Source: Phoenix dactylifera (taxonomy: Eukaryota; Streptophyta; Magnoliopsida; Arecales; Arecaceae). Taken from it: a DNA stretch of 64,000 nucleotides. Made by a program: the position numbers and the translations under genes. The stretch is from assembly GCF_009389715.1 (NCBI RefSeq), contig NW_024067676.1, forward strand, positions 873,501 through 937,500, given 5' to 3'. Of the stretch, positions 38,047 through 47,472 are shown in pieces (position 1 is the stretch's first letter; every line of letters begins with the position of its first letter). The notes under the pieces are model-generated. The model was given only the letters and a program-made list of their open reading frames with translations. It was not told where the DNA came from and made no database searches.

Positions 38047-39329
38047 AGGTGGCTCCTCAGCCTTTTATAATTTTGACAGCCAAGGATTGGGCACATGATC
38101 AGTGTGGTGTATTTGGCATGGAGCCCACAAGCAATGGATCGATGGGGCAAGCCTTTAGACCCAATAAAATGAACATATAAGGTAATCTATTTGTCTTCTT
38201 CTTCTTCTTCTTCTTCTTCTTCTTTTTGGTTTTTTCTTTTTTTAAGTGAATGGTAATATTTGGTTGCTGGAAGATGCCAGTGGAGAAGAAAGGGGGAGTG
38301 ATGGAGCTGGTTTACGGCATCAATGCTCACGTTTATGGCATGGGTTTGAGCAGAGAAAGTTCTCTCGATTCTATGATCACATGGTTGGGAGCTAGGAGCT
38401 GCAAAAAAGTAAAACGAAATGAGGAATCGTTTTAGTCTTTTTCGTTTCATGGCATCTTGTTCATGGATGCATGGGCACACGTGTGGTAGGCAGTGTCATG
38501 TGATATGGTTCAGAGTTTCTCTTTTGATTGTTTTGTATCTCTCTTCCTTTAATGCAAGGGCCCAGTTCAAAGATTGTTGCATGGAATCTACTGCAGGAGC
38601 TCCCCATATCAACCAATCTATCCATGCAAGACTAAAAATGGAACAGGGAAGAGAGCGGAAAGAAACGGTTCTTTATCATGTTACGTGGGAGATTCTTCTT
38701 GTTGAGATGGAAGTCCTTTCGGCACAGCAGAATAAGGTTCTGTTTCAAGAATCTATATGGGTACCATGATTGCTTGAAGAGGTGGAATCACCATGAGAAG
38801 AAGATGAGGTACGGTACGTACGTAGTATATATTCATGGAAAGGTGAAGGATTGCAGGATGCGGGTGGGGGGAGATTCTAGTGCCCCAATGCTAGTTTTTT
38901 CATTTACATTAGCTTAATTCTTCATGAACTATAGCCCTCTTCCGTGCACGCAGCACCCTCCTTTCTTCTTCTTCTCCTTATTCTCTGTCTCGAACTTTAT
39001 TCTCTCTCTGTCTCTCCTCTCCATCAGTCAGCCCATCTCCTCCTGCCATTCTTCCTCTCTCTCCTATTTGATCCACCTTTATCCCTTCTTTTCGCCCATG
39101 TTCCTCCTACTTTTCATATGATTGGTATAACCCCTCTCTCTATCCCTCTCTCCCTCTGTCCTTCTCAATTATAGTTTTTCTTTCCCTTCCATCTAACCCT
39201 AAATATATGCCTCCACGTGTAGGGAAAGGAGACAGGCGTCTACGACAAGGAGATGCTATAAGGAAAGAGATGGAAAGCCGACGCCAAGCTGCCGACTCTA
39301 GCAGAAAGTGTCGGCATCCCTCTAAGCAC
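38047..39329. other. Upstream region of the LOR gene and intergenic sequence
   Basis: A (CTT)n microsatellite lies at 38194-38224. A TATAAAA on the minus strand at 38063-38069 is very close to the start codon. CT-rich sequence covers 38940-39180. The frames at 38250-38435, 38419-38769, 38678-38917 and 38924-39174 show no recognisable family and are not called. Confidence 0.5.
38194..38224. repeat. (CTT)n microsatellite
   Basis: About 10 perfect CTT repeats upstream of the minus-strand LOR gene. Confidence 0.95.
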
Positions 39330-39510
39330 GCCAAAATCTCTCGATGTTTTTAATAAGCATCGAAGATTAGCAACGCTTATAAGCGTAAAAATAGAAATTT
39401 AAGCTGGCCTCCCACGACGCTTTTGCTTCTTGCGTCGTCGGAGTACTTCAATAAAACGACGCTTATTGGTGTCGTTGAATTTTGTGAAGACAACGATGCT
39501 AGAGGTCGGA
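39330..39510. repeat. Array of ACGACGCTTAT-type subterminal repeats
   Basis: Short related words occur in both orientations: TAAGCATCGA, AACGCTTATAAGCGT, CACGACGCTT, TTGCGTCGTCGG, AACGACGCTTATTGGTGTCG and ACAACGATGC. Such arrays of an inverted 10-15 bp word are typical of CACTA (En/Spm) subterminal regions. No CACTA terminus was found, so this is a fragment at best. Confidence 0.4.
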
Positions 39511-39798
39511 TTTTAGGCCCCAGATTATGGTTAGATGCCTGATTAAGATAAACCCCTACCTATTATGATTATTTTGATAGAATATTGTAGTTTTGATGTG
39601 TATTTGGAGAAGTGTAAAGCCTCCACCTAACCTATTTTTTGGAATTTTCTTGATCTAAATTCTACTAAATTAATATTATAGTTTTTAGTGGTCTTTTTGA
39701 TATGTATGGATCATTTTGTTATAGGAAAACCAAGGTTTGAAATTGACGGTGCCTGTTGAAATCTCTTGATTGATCGAAACCAAACATACACTAGTGCT

Positions 39799-41166
39799 TA
39801 GAGTTGGGCACTGGGCCGGGCCGCCCACGGCCCGGCACGAAGCGGGCCGTGCCAGGCACGGCCCGCTAGCTACAGTGCCGGGCCGTGCCTGGCACGGCCC
39901 ATTTGAGAGGGCCGTGCTGGGTCACAGGGTACTGGCCCGCGGGCCGAGCCCGGCACGGCCCGCTCTAGGCCCGCGGGCCAAGCACGGCACGGCCCAACTA
40001 TCATACCGGAATAACGCCTCAAACCCTCACCCATCTCCTCTTCCCCCAGTCTATCATACCGGAATCCATGAGGAACCCTCCGTCCTCCCGAATCTACGGT
40101 CAGGGTTATTAGTGTTTCCGAACCCGATGGAGAAGCAGGCCTCCGGCTGGCACCCGCCAGCGGGGGCGCCGCTGCAGCTCTCCCCACAGGACTGGGAGAC
40201 CCTCATCGACGACTTCCAGTCCGGCGTCCATGGCCGCTTCGCACGGTGGCTCTCCCTCCCCCTCCTCGATCTCGCCCTCCACGCCCTCCTCCGCCGCGAC
40301 TTCCCCTCCGCCCTCAAGCCCCACCTCCTCATCTTCCTCGAGGACTCGTTCCCCCTCCTCCCCCTCCCGTCCCCCGCCGCGGCCCTCCCCCCACTCCTTG
40401 ACGCCCTCCGCGCCCTCCTCCAATCCCCATCCCCCAACGCCGCCGCCGTCCTCGACCAGGCCATCCTCTCCGCCACCGCCGTCGCCGTCGCCGCCCTCCC
40501 CTCTCCCCTCCCCCCCTCCGCCGCCTCCCACCTCGAGTCCCTCACCGAGGTCCTCCTCGCCGTCGCCAACCGCCCCAACCACGGCCCCGACCGCCTCTCC
40601 CGCGCCCTCACCTGCGAGTCCCTCCGCGAGCTCGAGCGTGCCAATCCCCTCCTCCTCTCCGACGTCGCGGGACACCTCTGGGTGCTCGCCCAGGCCGAGC
40701 GCACCCACGCCGCCCAGAGCTATCTCCTCCTCCTCGCTGCCGTCGTCCGGAACATCGCCCTTCACGGTCTCCTCTCCTCCCCCTCTTCCGTCCTTTCCAC
40801 CTCCAACCCCCTCATCCCCTTCTCCGCCCCCCAATCCCTCTTCTCCCCTCCCGACCCCAATCGCGAGCCCGTGTGGTTTGGAGCCGTTGCGGGCCGTGCC
40901 TGGCAGGGCCCGTTTGCGCCCGTTACGGGCCGTGCCTGGCACGGCCCGTGGCGTGCCGTGCCCGGCCCGGCCCGTGGCGTGCCGTGCCCGGCCCGGCCCG
41001 CCAATAAACGGGCCTGGGGCCGGGCCGGGCTGGCGTTCCGTGCTGGACGGGCCGTGCCTGGCACGGCCCGCTTCATAAGCGGGCCGGGCCAGGCACGGCC
41101 CGTTTAATCCTCGAGCCCGGTGGGCCTGGGCCGGGCCGGCCCGGCACGGCCCGTTGCCCAACTCTA
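39799..41166. mobile_element. Gene-capturing non-autonomous hAT-type transposon
   Basis: The left terminus is TAGAGTTGGGCACTGGGCCG. The right terminus, read on the minus strand, is TAGAGTTGGGCAACGGGCCG, 18 of 20 identical. It is flanked by a perfect 8 bp duplication, CTAGTGCT at 39791-39798 and 41167-41174. The first five bases TAGAG fit the YARNG rule for hAT ends, and 8 bp is the hAT duplication length. The match extends to 10 bp (ACTAGTGCTT) if the terminal T/A are counted as host, so a Mutator-like element is the alternative. Both arms (39805-39995 and 40876-41160) consist of GGGCCGTGCC and GGCACGGCCC words and can fold strongly. No transposase is encoded. The centre is a captured gene fragment. 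Confidence 0.82.
40127..40872 (+). pseudogene. Captured 5' exon of an AP-5 complex beta subunit-like gene
   Basis: From ATG 40127 an open frame of about 248 codons runs to the right GC-rich arm. It contains LSPQDWETLIDDFQSG, LDLALHALLRRDFP, LLIFLEDSFPLLP, LLAVANRPNHGPDR, SDVAGHLWVLAQAERTHAAQ and SYLLLLAAVVRNIA. From memory this matches the N-terminus of the plant AP-5 beta-like protein (Arabidopsis At3g19870), an adaptor subunit thought to act in late endosomal sorting. The full protein is over 1,000 residues, so about four fifths are missing. The host-like sequence starts near 40010, so part of the parental 5' leader was captured too. The frame runs without stops from 39770 to 41107 through both arms, but the arm-encoded parts are unlike any protein. 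No frameshift is seen inside the fragment. Confidence 0.8.
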
Positions 41167-41199
41167 CTAGTGCTTCTATATATGCAAAATATTCCTAGT

Positions 41200-43190
41200 A
41201 AAATTTCATGATTTTATTAATTATAAATTTGTATATTTGGCATCAGATTTTAAGGGAATAATTAAACTAGTGAATTGTGTAGGTTTTGATGAGGTGTCTA
41301 GGATTATTCTAGGGCTCTAGAGGCTATATTTTGATATTTAGGTTGATTGTTAGATGTTAGAGAGATTGAAATTGGTAGAAAGGATCCTCTGGTTGGATCG
41401 AGCTTGTTTGGTAAATAACCTCAGCCTCACTGGAGCTTTTAATGGTTTATCATGATCTCTAAAATACATGCTTATATTAATTGATTATAAACTATGTTGG
41501 AAATTTTAGATTATACATTGTGATTTTTCAGATAAAATGTATGTGTCTCTACAAAATGCGAAGTCTCGGATCGTGTTAATCTGTAACATGCTGAGCTGAT
41601 ATGGAGTCATCACAAAGCACTAGTTGACACAAGATCATGCCACCAAAAGTATATATCTAAGCTAATGCTCTCTTATCGGCATATATCGTGCTTGATAGGA
41701 CACTGTATGGTATCAAATACCATAGGCTTGGGCATCACAATCAGAACTTCAATCATTTTTTTTTTTTGGCAAAATTACCCTTTGCATTAATGTATTTTGA
41801 TCAGGCAAATGAAGAATGTGACATCGGAACTCTCAGGTTTCTCTGAAAATTATTTGTTTTCATAATTATGGATTATTTGGGTACGTTCTTCTTTGAAAGC
41901 ATGCATGTTTGTTAAATCATTGGAACTCTTGATGCTTTGGAATTTAGTAAACTCCTTGACTTAGATTAAAATCGGAAAGCCAGATGAAACTGAACCTGAA
42001 AATATAGAAATTGTAAATTGTCTATTTTGGACTCTTAGTTTGGTTACATTTCGAACCCCACAGTGGGGATTATATATTGGTGTTTTGATCGTTTCAGAAT
42101 TTGAACACTTTGGTTCTACTCCGTAGGGGCTAAATAGAATATCTTAGACCTACTCCATAGAAGTTAAATACGGTATTTTGGACCTACTCTATAGTGGTTA
42201 AATGCAGTACTTTGAACTCTGTCCCAGGAAAACATAGTTGTAGTCACATAGATTGATGATTTTTAATTGAAAACTGTTTGTACATAGTTTATACATTGCT
42301 TATTAGAATTATATGTAAGATATTGATTTTGGAAAGTTGTTTGTATATTCCTCTTTGAAAATATAACTGCAATTCTGATTATAGAAATGCTATTTTTGAT
42401 AACCAACTTAGTTTGTGTTATGCATTTATAAATTGTTCAAAGCTTCTTTTATTGTACTTGCTTGGCTCTTTAGTTACGGTTTTGGTTGCTCGTTATGCTA
42501 TTATCTCACTGTTTATGTCTCTCTTCTCAGAGCCGAAGACTTCGGAGTGGGCGGGCAATGCTTTGGTATGAGCTTGGAGCAAGGTCCTAGGTCCAATGTA
42601 ATTTCAATTTTGTTATTTTAATTTTGTTGTTGTAAGCCTTCTATTGTAAATGTTGAATTGTAAAACTTGCCAAAAACCCGAAGAATTCGAGGACTTATAT
42701 ATGGTTAGGTTGTAGATCTCGTTTGATGTTTAGCTTGTGGTATTGTTATTTGTTGATATTTTTTGGGATATGTGGCCGATTTAAAAATAGAAATCTAAAT
42801 TGTTTTAATTTTCACCAATTTGTTCGAGTAGGATTATAATTGTTGTTTGGCATGTTGTAGTCTTGTATGCTCATGGAAGCAAGCCCTCCATATGTATGGT
42901 GGTTGCCACATCCCTTGGCACGTGCCATCGTGTGAGGGGTTTGATATGCATTGAGGCACATATTAAAATCCTTTCTTTGTATGAGCAATTAGATGGCTGA
43001 ATTTTCATTAGCTATCAAATGTAAGGTAGTTATGATAAGGTTTAAATAAATTTTGCGTGGCAAGAAATATTGCAAGCTGATTAGTTTACTAATTGTGTTA
43101 ATCTCCCTTGAATGTTAACCACCGAGTTCTATATGCGGTGCATATCATAAACTTTACTTCAAGAATTTGTTGACCTCTCCTATTTGTTAG
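41200..43190 (+). mobile_element. Decayed gypsy-type LTR sequence (left part)
   Basis: The segment at about 42823-43165 is repeated, diverged, at 43975-44285. Shared words include TTATAATT(G/A)TTG, CTTGTATGCTC, GCCATC, GTGAGGGG, CATTGAGGCA and AGCTATC. The two stretches flank a gypsy pol end, so they are probably the 3' parts of a left and a right LTR. A block of about four imperfect 35 bp units (CCTACTC.ATAG..GTTAAAT.C) lies at 42053-42215. CTCAGAGCCGAAGACTTCGG at about 42528 resembles text seen in monocot gypsy LTRs. The left boundary is not defined; 41175-42000 holds nothing else I recognise. Confidence 0.45.
42053..42215. repeat. Degenerate 35 bp tandem repeat, about 4 copies
   Basis: Units read approximately GAMCYYACWSYRTRGKGRYTAWAT with a following ATRSYRKTWTTG; the last two are the most alike (GACCTACTC.ATAG..GTTAAA). 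The array lies in the presumed gypsy LTR. Confidence 0.6.
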
Positions 43191-43710
43191 GATGATAGAA
43201 ATGAGAGGAGGCTGTTGGGACTTTCAGATTATGTAACAAGACTATGGAAAAAGTTCATCTAATTAAAGAGTAGCTCCATAAAACATGGAGCTAGTAGAGG
43301 AGTTAAGCTCGAGGTTTGTTGAAATTGGAGTCTTAGGTAGGTGTTCATGTATTCCTAAAAGTATCAGCTACTAGGGGTATTATGAGATTCAGAAGGCAAG
43401 CATGCTTTAGATTCGTTTTATCCATTTGAGATATGTGAGAGTTAGAGATGTAGTTCATAATATCTTCATTTATTAATGCTAAAAAAGTGCTTTGGACCCT
43501 CGCCATATCGTGAGAGTATGAACTTCTATAGCTTCAAAAAGAGCTGACTTATAAGGAGAATCCAGTGCGTGCGAGTTATAAATAGAATAACCATTTGGAA
43601 AAGAAAACTATTTAAGAGTTTTAGAACAAGGCGAGAAAGAAGTATTCTCAACTTTTTCAGGATTCTAGTATATCAATTGCGACGATGATATTCTTTTAAC
43701 GAGGGAAGGA
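43191..43710 (+). pseudogene. Gypsy pol 3' end (integrase C-terminus), decayed
   Basis: Broken readings match the end of Ty3/gypsy polyproteins in order: VRDVVHNIFIY (family VHNVFHVSML), a KKCFGPSP-like or LDPRHIV stretch (family YVPDPSHV), then ELTYKENPVRA (family LTYEEQPV) and a GREGCN-like end. Several stops and frameshifts interrupt it. A purine-rich tract GAGGGAAGGA at 43701-43710 sits directly before the LTR-like TGTAACACC and is the expected polypurine tract. Confidence 0.65.
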
Positions 43711-44290
43711 TGTAACACCTCCAACTCATGAATAAGGCCCAACCTGACTTAAACCTAGGTCATCGGGCTAACCCCCTTAAGAACTCCTGTTTATCTCTCG
43801 TGCACGTTTGCATGCATGTTCCTCCCTTCCTCTCTCTCTTTTTTCCTCTTCTATTTTCGCCGTGCACCACCACCTTTGGTAATGTTATTTATTGTTATTT
43901 TTCTAGGATTGGTTCCTGACTAATTCAAGTATCAAAAATCTAGATAGTTTTGAATCTTTACTGCTACTTATATTTGTTCGATGGTTGTTGGAACAAGATT
44001 ATAATTATTGTTTAATAGGTTATTACCTTGTATGCTCGTCGGACTTGAGCCCTATGCGCACGCTCGGCACATGCCATCAAAGTGAGGGGCATGGCATACA
44101 TTGAGGCATATGTTAGATCCTTTCTTCATTTCCACAACTGGAATGGCTAAATTTTTAATAGCTATCTCACCTAAAATAGGTACATTAAGATTAATAAATT
44201 CCATATATTGTAAGCTGAGCATGATTAGTTGATAATTTTGTTGGCCTCCCCTTAAGTGTCCAACTGCTTGTGTTCTCTATTTGCGTTGCA
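43711..44290 (+). mobile_element. Right LTR of the decayed gypsy element
   Basis: It starts TGTAACACCTCCAACTCATG directly after a polypurine tract; gypsy LTRs in monocots often start TGTAACACC. The stretch 43975-44285 is a diverged direct repeat of 42823-43165. The right boundary is set only by the end of that similarity. The following 320 bp lead into the PPR start codon. Confidence 0.5.
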
Positions 44291-44613
44291 CGAGTTCTAG
44301 GGTTTTATTAAGAGTTCAGACCAGGCCGGGCCGGCCCGTTGAAACTCCTGGTTCGCTGGTCCCGAACCGATTGAGGTTTCTAGGGCTTTTCCTCTTTCTC
44401 ATCGCCGGTGAGTTGATTCCCAAGTTTTCCTCATCGAGATCGAGTGTTCTTGATTCAGAGATCGGAAAGCTCGAGCGAAAACAGGGAAAAGGTTTCGATT
44501 TGATGCCTTCTTCGTGGATTTCTAGGGTTCGGATTGGAACAGCGTTGTCTATTTCCCATCTCTCGAGTTCGGTTCCCTGTTGTTGATCCGTTTCGAGGAT
44601 ACCATATGCTGCA
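44291..44613 (+). other. 5' leader and proximal promoter of the PPR gene
   Basis: CT-rich and mixed sequence of normal plant-leader type begins right after the LTR-like repeat. The frames at 44281-44586 (+) and 44455-44781 (-) are shadows. No convincing TATA box was seen. Confidence 0.5.
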
Positions 44614-47472
44614 ATGGCGATGAAGAGACCACAGCCATTCCTCCCCTGTTCTCAAGGAATTCGCAGCGCCGCCTATTTCAAAGCCCTCGGTTTTAATTCG
44701 GAAGAAGCATCTGCGGTAGATTGTACGAGCCCAGCTCCTTCCCCGACTCTCCGGCGGCACTTCGCATGGGAGGGGAACCATGCAATTGACAGAAAAGGTA
44801 CTAGCTTTCGCTCAAAAGTATGTTTCCAGACCCTCTCTAAGCCTATTTTTCGAAATTTTTCATCGAATGGGCCTTTCGATCCAGTTGGGGAGGGGAGTGG
44901 GTCTGCCCATAGGGGAGTAAGCCACATTGAAGGGACAAATAGGGAAGGTTTGAGATCAAGTATCGATGAAATTTGCCGTGTTCTTGATAGCAGACCTTGG
45001 GGACCCGAATTGGAGGCTGTTCTCTCGGCAATTCACCAGAAACCCAGTTCGGAAATCGTCTACGGTGTCTTAAAAAGGCAGAAAGATTTGATTTTGTCGT
45101 TGAATTATTTCCGGTGGGTGGAAAAGATGACTGGGGAACCGCACAGTCCTGAAGCATATAATTCAATTCTTATGATGATGGCCGCTGGCAGAAAATATGA
45201 TTCTTTGGAGAAGATCTTCGACGAAATGAGCCTCCTTGGACATGGGTTATCGAGCAATGTTTGCATTGAGCTGGTCACGAGTTTCATCAAGTCCCGGAGG
45301 CTGAAGGAAGCTGCTGATGTGATACAAATGATGAGGAAGTTTAAGTTTCGCCCGGCATTTTCTGCATACACAACTCTGATTGGTGCTCTGGCAGATGCTC
45401 ATGAGCCTGTCTTGGCTTTGACCATGTTTCATCAAATGCAGGAGATCGGATACGAAGTCAATGTTCAATTGTTCACGACTATGGTGCGTGTGTTTGCGAG
45501 AGAAGGAAAGATCGATGCAGCTCTCTCCTTGTTGGATGAGATGAAGAGCAATTCATTCAGTGCAGATATTGTGTTGTATAATGTCTGTATTGATTGTTTT
45601 GGCAAGGTGGGTAAGGTAGAAATGGCCTGGAAGTTCTTCCATGAGTTGAAAGCACAAGGTTTGGATCCAGACGACGTGTCATATACTAGCATGATTTCAG
45701 TTCTATCCAAAGCAGATAGACTGAGTGAAGCTGTGGAACTCTTTGAGCAGATGGAGCACAACCGAAAAGTTCCTTGTGCTTATGCTTATAATACAATGAT
45801 ATTGGGGTATGGCTCTGCAGGAAAGTTTGATGATGCTTACAAGCTGCTGGAGAGGCTAAGAGAGAAGGGATGCATTCCCAGTGTTGTTGCATATAATTCT
45901 ATCCTTACTTGCCTAGGGAAGAAAGGGAGAGTTGATGAGGCATTGAGCGTCTTCGAGGAGATGAAGAAGGATGCAGAGCCCAATGTGTCAACCTATAACA
46001 TTATTATAGACATGCTTTGCATGTCAGGAAAACTTGAAGCTGCTTATAAGATTCGGGATGCCATGGAAGAAGCAGGTTTATTTCCCAACTTGCTGACTGT
46101 GAACATAATGGTTGACAGGTTGTGTAAGGCACAGAAGCTTGATGAGGCCTGCAAAATATTTGAAGGCATCAGGCAAAAAGGCTGCACTCCTGATGCTGTA
46201 ACATATTGTTCACTTATTAATGGATTAGGAAGGAATGGCAAGGTTGAAGAAGCTTATAGAATGTTTGAGAGGATGTTGGATGCAGGTCATAACCCTGATG
46301 CTGTAGCTTATACATCTTTAATTAGGAACTTCTTCAAGCATGGCAGAAAAGAAGATGGCCATAAGGTATTCAAAGAGATGAACCGTCGAGGGTGTCGCCC
46401 CGATCTAACCCTTCTCAACACATACATGGATTGCATCTTCAAGGCGGGTGAAGTTGAAAAGGGTCGTGCTATATTTGAGGACATCAGTAATTACGGGTTC
46501 TCTCCTGATGTAAGGAGCTATTCCATATTGATTCATGGTCTCACAAAAGCTGGACATGCACGAGAGACCTACAAACTGTTTTATGCCATGAAGGAGCAAG
46601 GTTGTGTACTTGACATCCTTGCTTACAACACTGTAATTGATGGGTTTTGCAAGTCAGGTAAGGTGGACAAAGCTTACCAGCTTCTCGAGGAGATGAAGAT
46701 TAAGGGTCATCCTCCCACTGTGGTTACCTATGGAGCTGTAATTGATGGCCTTGCAAAGATTGACAGACTTGATGAGGCTTATATGCTTTTTGAAGAGGCA
46801 AAGTCAAAAGGGGTACAGTTAAATGTTGTCGTGTATAGTAGTCTTATAGATGGGTTTGGAAAAGTAGGGAGGATAGATGAAGCTTACCTAATTATGGAAG
46901 AGATGATGCAGAAGGGTTTAACTCCTAATGTGTACACATGGAATTGCCTGATTGATGCTTTAGTGAAGGCAGAGGAGATCAATGAAGCTCTGGTCTGTTT
47001 TCAATCGATGAAAGACATGAAATGTGCTCCCAACACCTATACTTACAGCATTCTTATCAACGGTCTTTGTCGAGTGCAGAAGTATAATAAAGCTTTCGTT
47101 TTCTGGCAAGAAATGCAGAAACAGGGTCTCATCCCAAGTGTGGTCACATATACAACCATGATCTCAGGGCTTGCAAAGGTTGGAAACATAATGGAGGCTA
47201 ATAAACTTTTTGAGAAGTTTAAGGCTAATGGTGGTATCCCTGACTCAGTTAGTTTTAATGCCCTTATAGAAGGTATGAGTAATGCCAACAGAGCAATGGA
47301 TGCATATAGGATTTTCGAAGAAACACGGTTGAGGGGATGCAAAATTAATGCCAAGACCTGTATTGTTCTTCTAGATGCATTGCATAAGGCTGAATGTCTT
47401 GAACAGGCTGCGATTGTTGGTGCTGTCTTGAGGGAGATGGCAAAGTCCCAACATGCTGCTAGATCTTTGTAG
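44614..47472 (+). CDS. P-class pentatricopeptide repeat (PPR) protein, At3g06920-like
   Basis: This single exon encodes 952 residues. The Arg-rich, low-acid N-terminus of about 100 residues suggests organelle import, probably mitochondrial. A conserved pre-repeat segment (VYGVLKRQKDLILSLNYFRW) sits near residue 150. From about residue 178 to 947 there are 22 consecutive PPR motifs of 35 residues (one of 34), such as VSYTSMISVLSKADRLSEA and LAYNTVIDGFCKSGKVDKA. No E, DYW or SMR domain follows, so it is a pure P-class protein. P-class proteins bind specific single-stranded RNA in organelles and affect its stability, processing or translation. Overall sequence and the ending resemble Arabidopsis At3g06920. 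The start is the first ATG of the frame and a second Met follows two codons later. Codon use is moderate, unlike the GC-rich neighbours, as usual for PPR genes. Confidence 0.95.
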   Translation: MAMKRPQPFLPCSQGIRSAAYFKALGFNSEEASAVDCTSPAPSPTLRRHFAWEGNHAIDRKGTSFRSKVCFQTLSKPIFRNFSSNGPFDPVGEGSGSAHRGVSHIEGTNREGLRSSIDEICRVLDSRPWGPELEAVLSAIHQKPSSEIVYGVLKRQKDLILSLNYFRWVEKMTGEPHSPEAYNSILMMMAAGRKYDSLEKIFDEMSLLGHGLSSNVCIELVTSFIKSRRLKEAADVIQMMRKFKFRPAFSAYTTLIGALADAHEPVLALTMFHQMQEIGYEVNVQLFTTMVRVFAREGKIDAALSLLDEMKSNSFSADIVLYNVCIDCFGKVGKVEMAWKFFHELKAQGLDPDDVSYTSMISVLSKADRLSEAVELFEQMEHNRKVPCAYAYNTMILGYGSAGKFDDAYKLLERLREKGCIPSVVAYNSILTCLGKKGRVDEALSVFEEMKKDAEPNVSTYNIIIDMLCMSGKLEAAYKIRDAMEEAGLFPNLLTVNIMVDRLCKAQKLDEACKIFEGIRQKGCTPDAVTYCSLINGLGRNGKVEEAYRMFERMLDAGHNPDAVAYTSLIRNFFKHGRKEDGHKVFKEMNRRGCRPDLTLLNTYMDCIFKAGEVEKGRAIFEDISNYGFSPDVRSYSILIHGLTKAGHARETYKLFYAMKEQGCVLDILAYNTVIDGFCKSGKVDKAYQLLEEMKIKGHPPTVVTYGAVIDGLAKIDRLDEAYMLFEEAKSKGVQLNVVVYSSLIDGFGKVGRIDEAYLIMEEMMQKGLTPNVYTWNCLIDALVKAEEINEALVCFQSMKDMKCAPNTYTYSILINGLCRVQKYNKAFVFWQEMQKQGLIPSVVTYTTMISGLAKVGNIMEANKLFEKFKANGGIPDSVSFNALIEGMSNANRAMDAYRIFEETRLRGCKINAKTCIVLLDALHKAECLEQAAIVGAVLREMAKSQHAARSL

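Noticed and set aside
38063-38069. Minus-strand TATAAAA as the TATA box of the LOR gene
   Set aside because: It lies only 17-30 bases before the candidate start codons, leaving almost no 5' leader, so it cannot be called with confidence.
40109-41161. 350-codon minus-strand frame and other long frames over the GC-rich transposon
   Set aside because: Gly/Glu/Arg-rich shadows of the GC-rich captured exon and arms. The plus strand alone gives a recognisable family.
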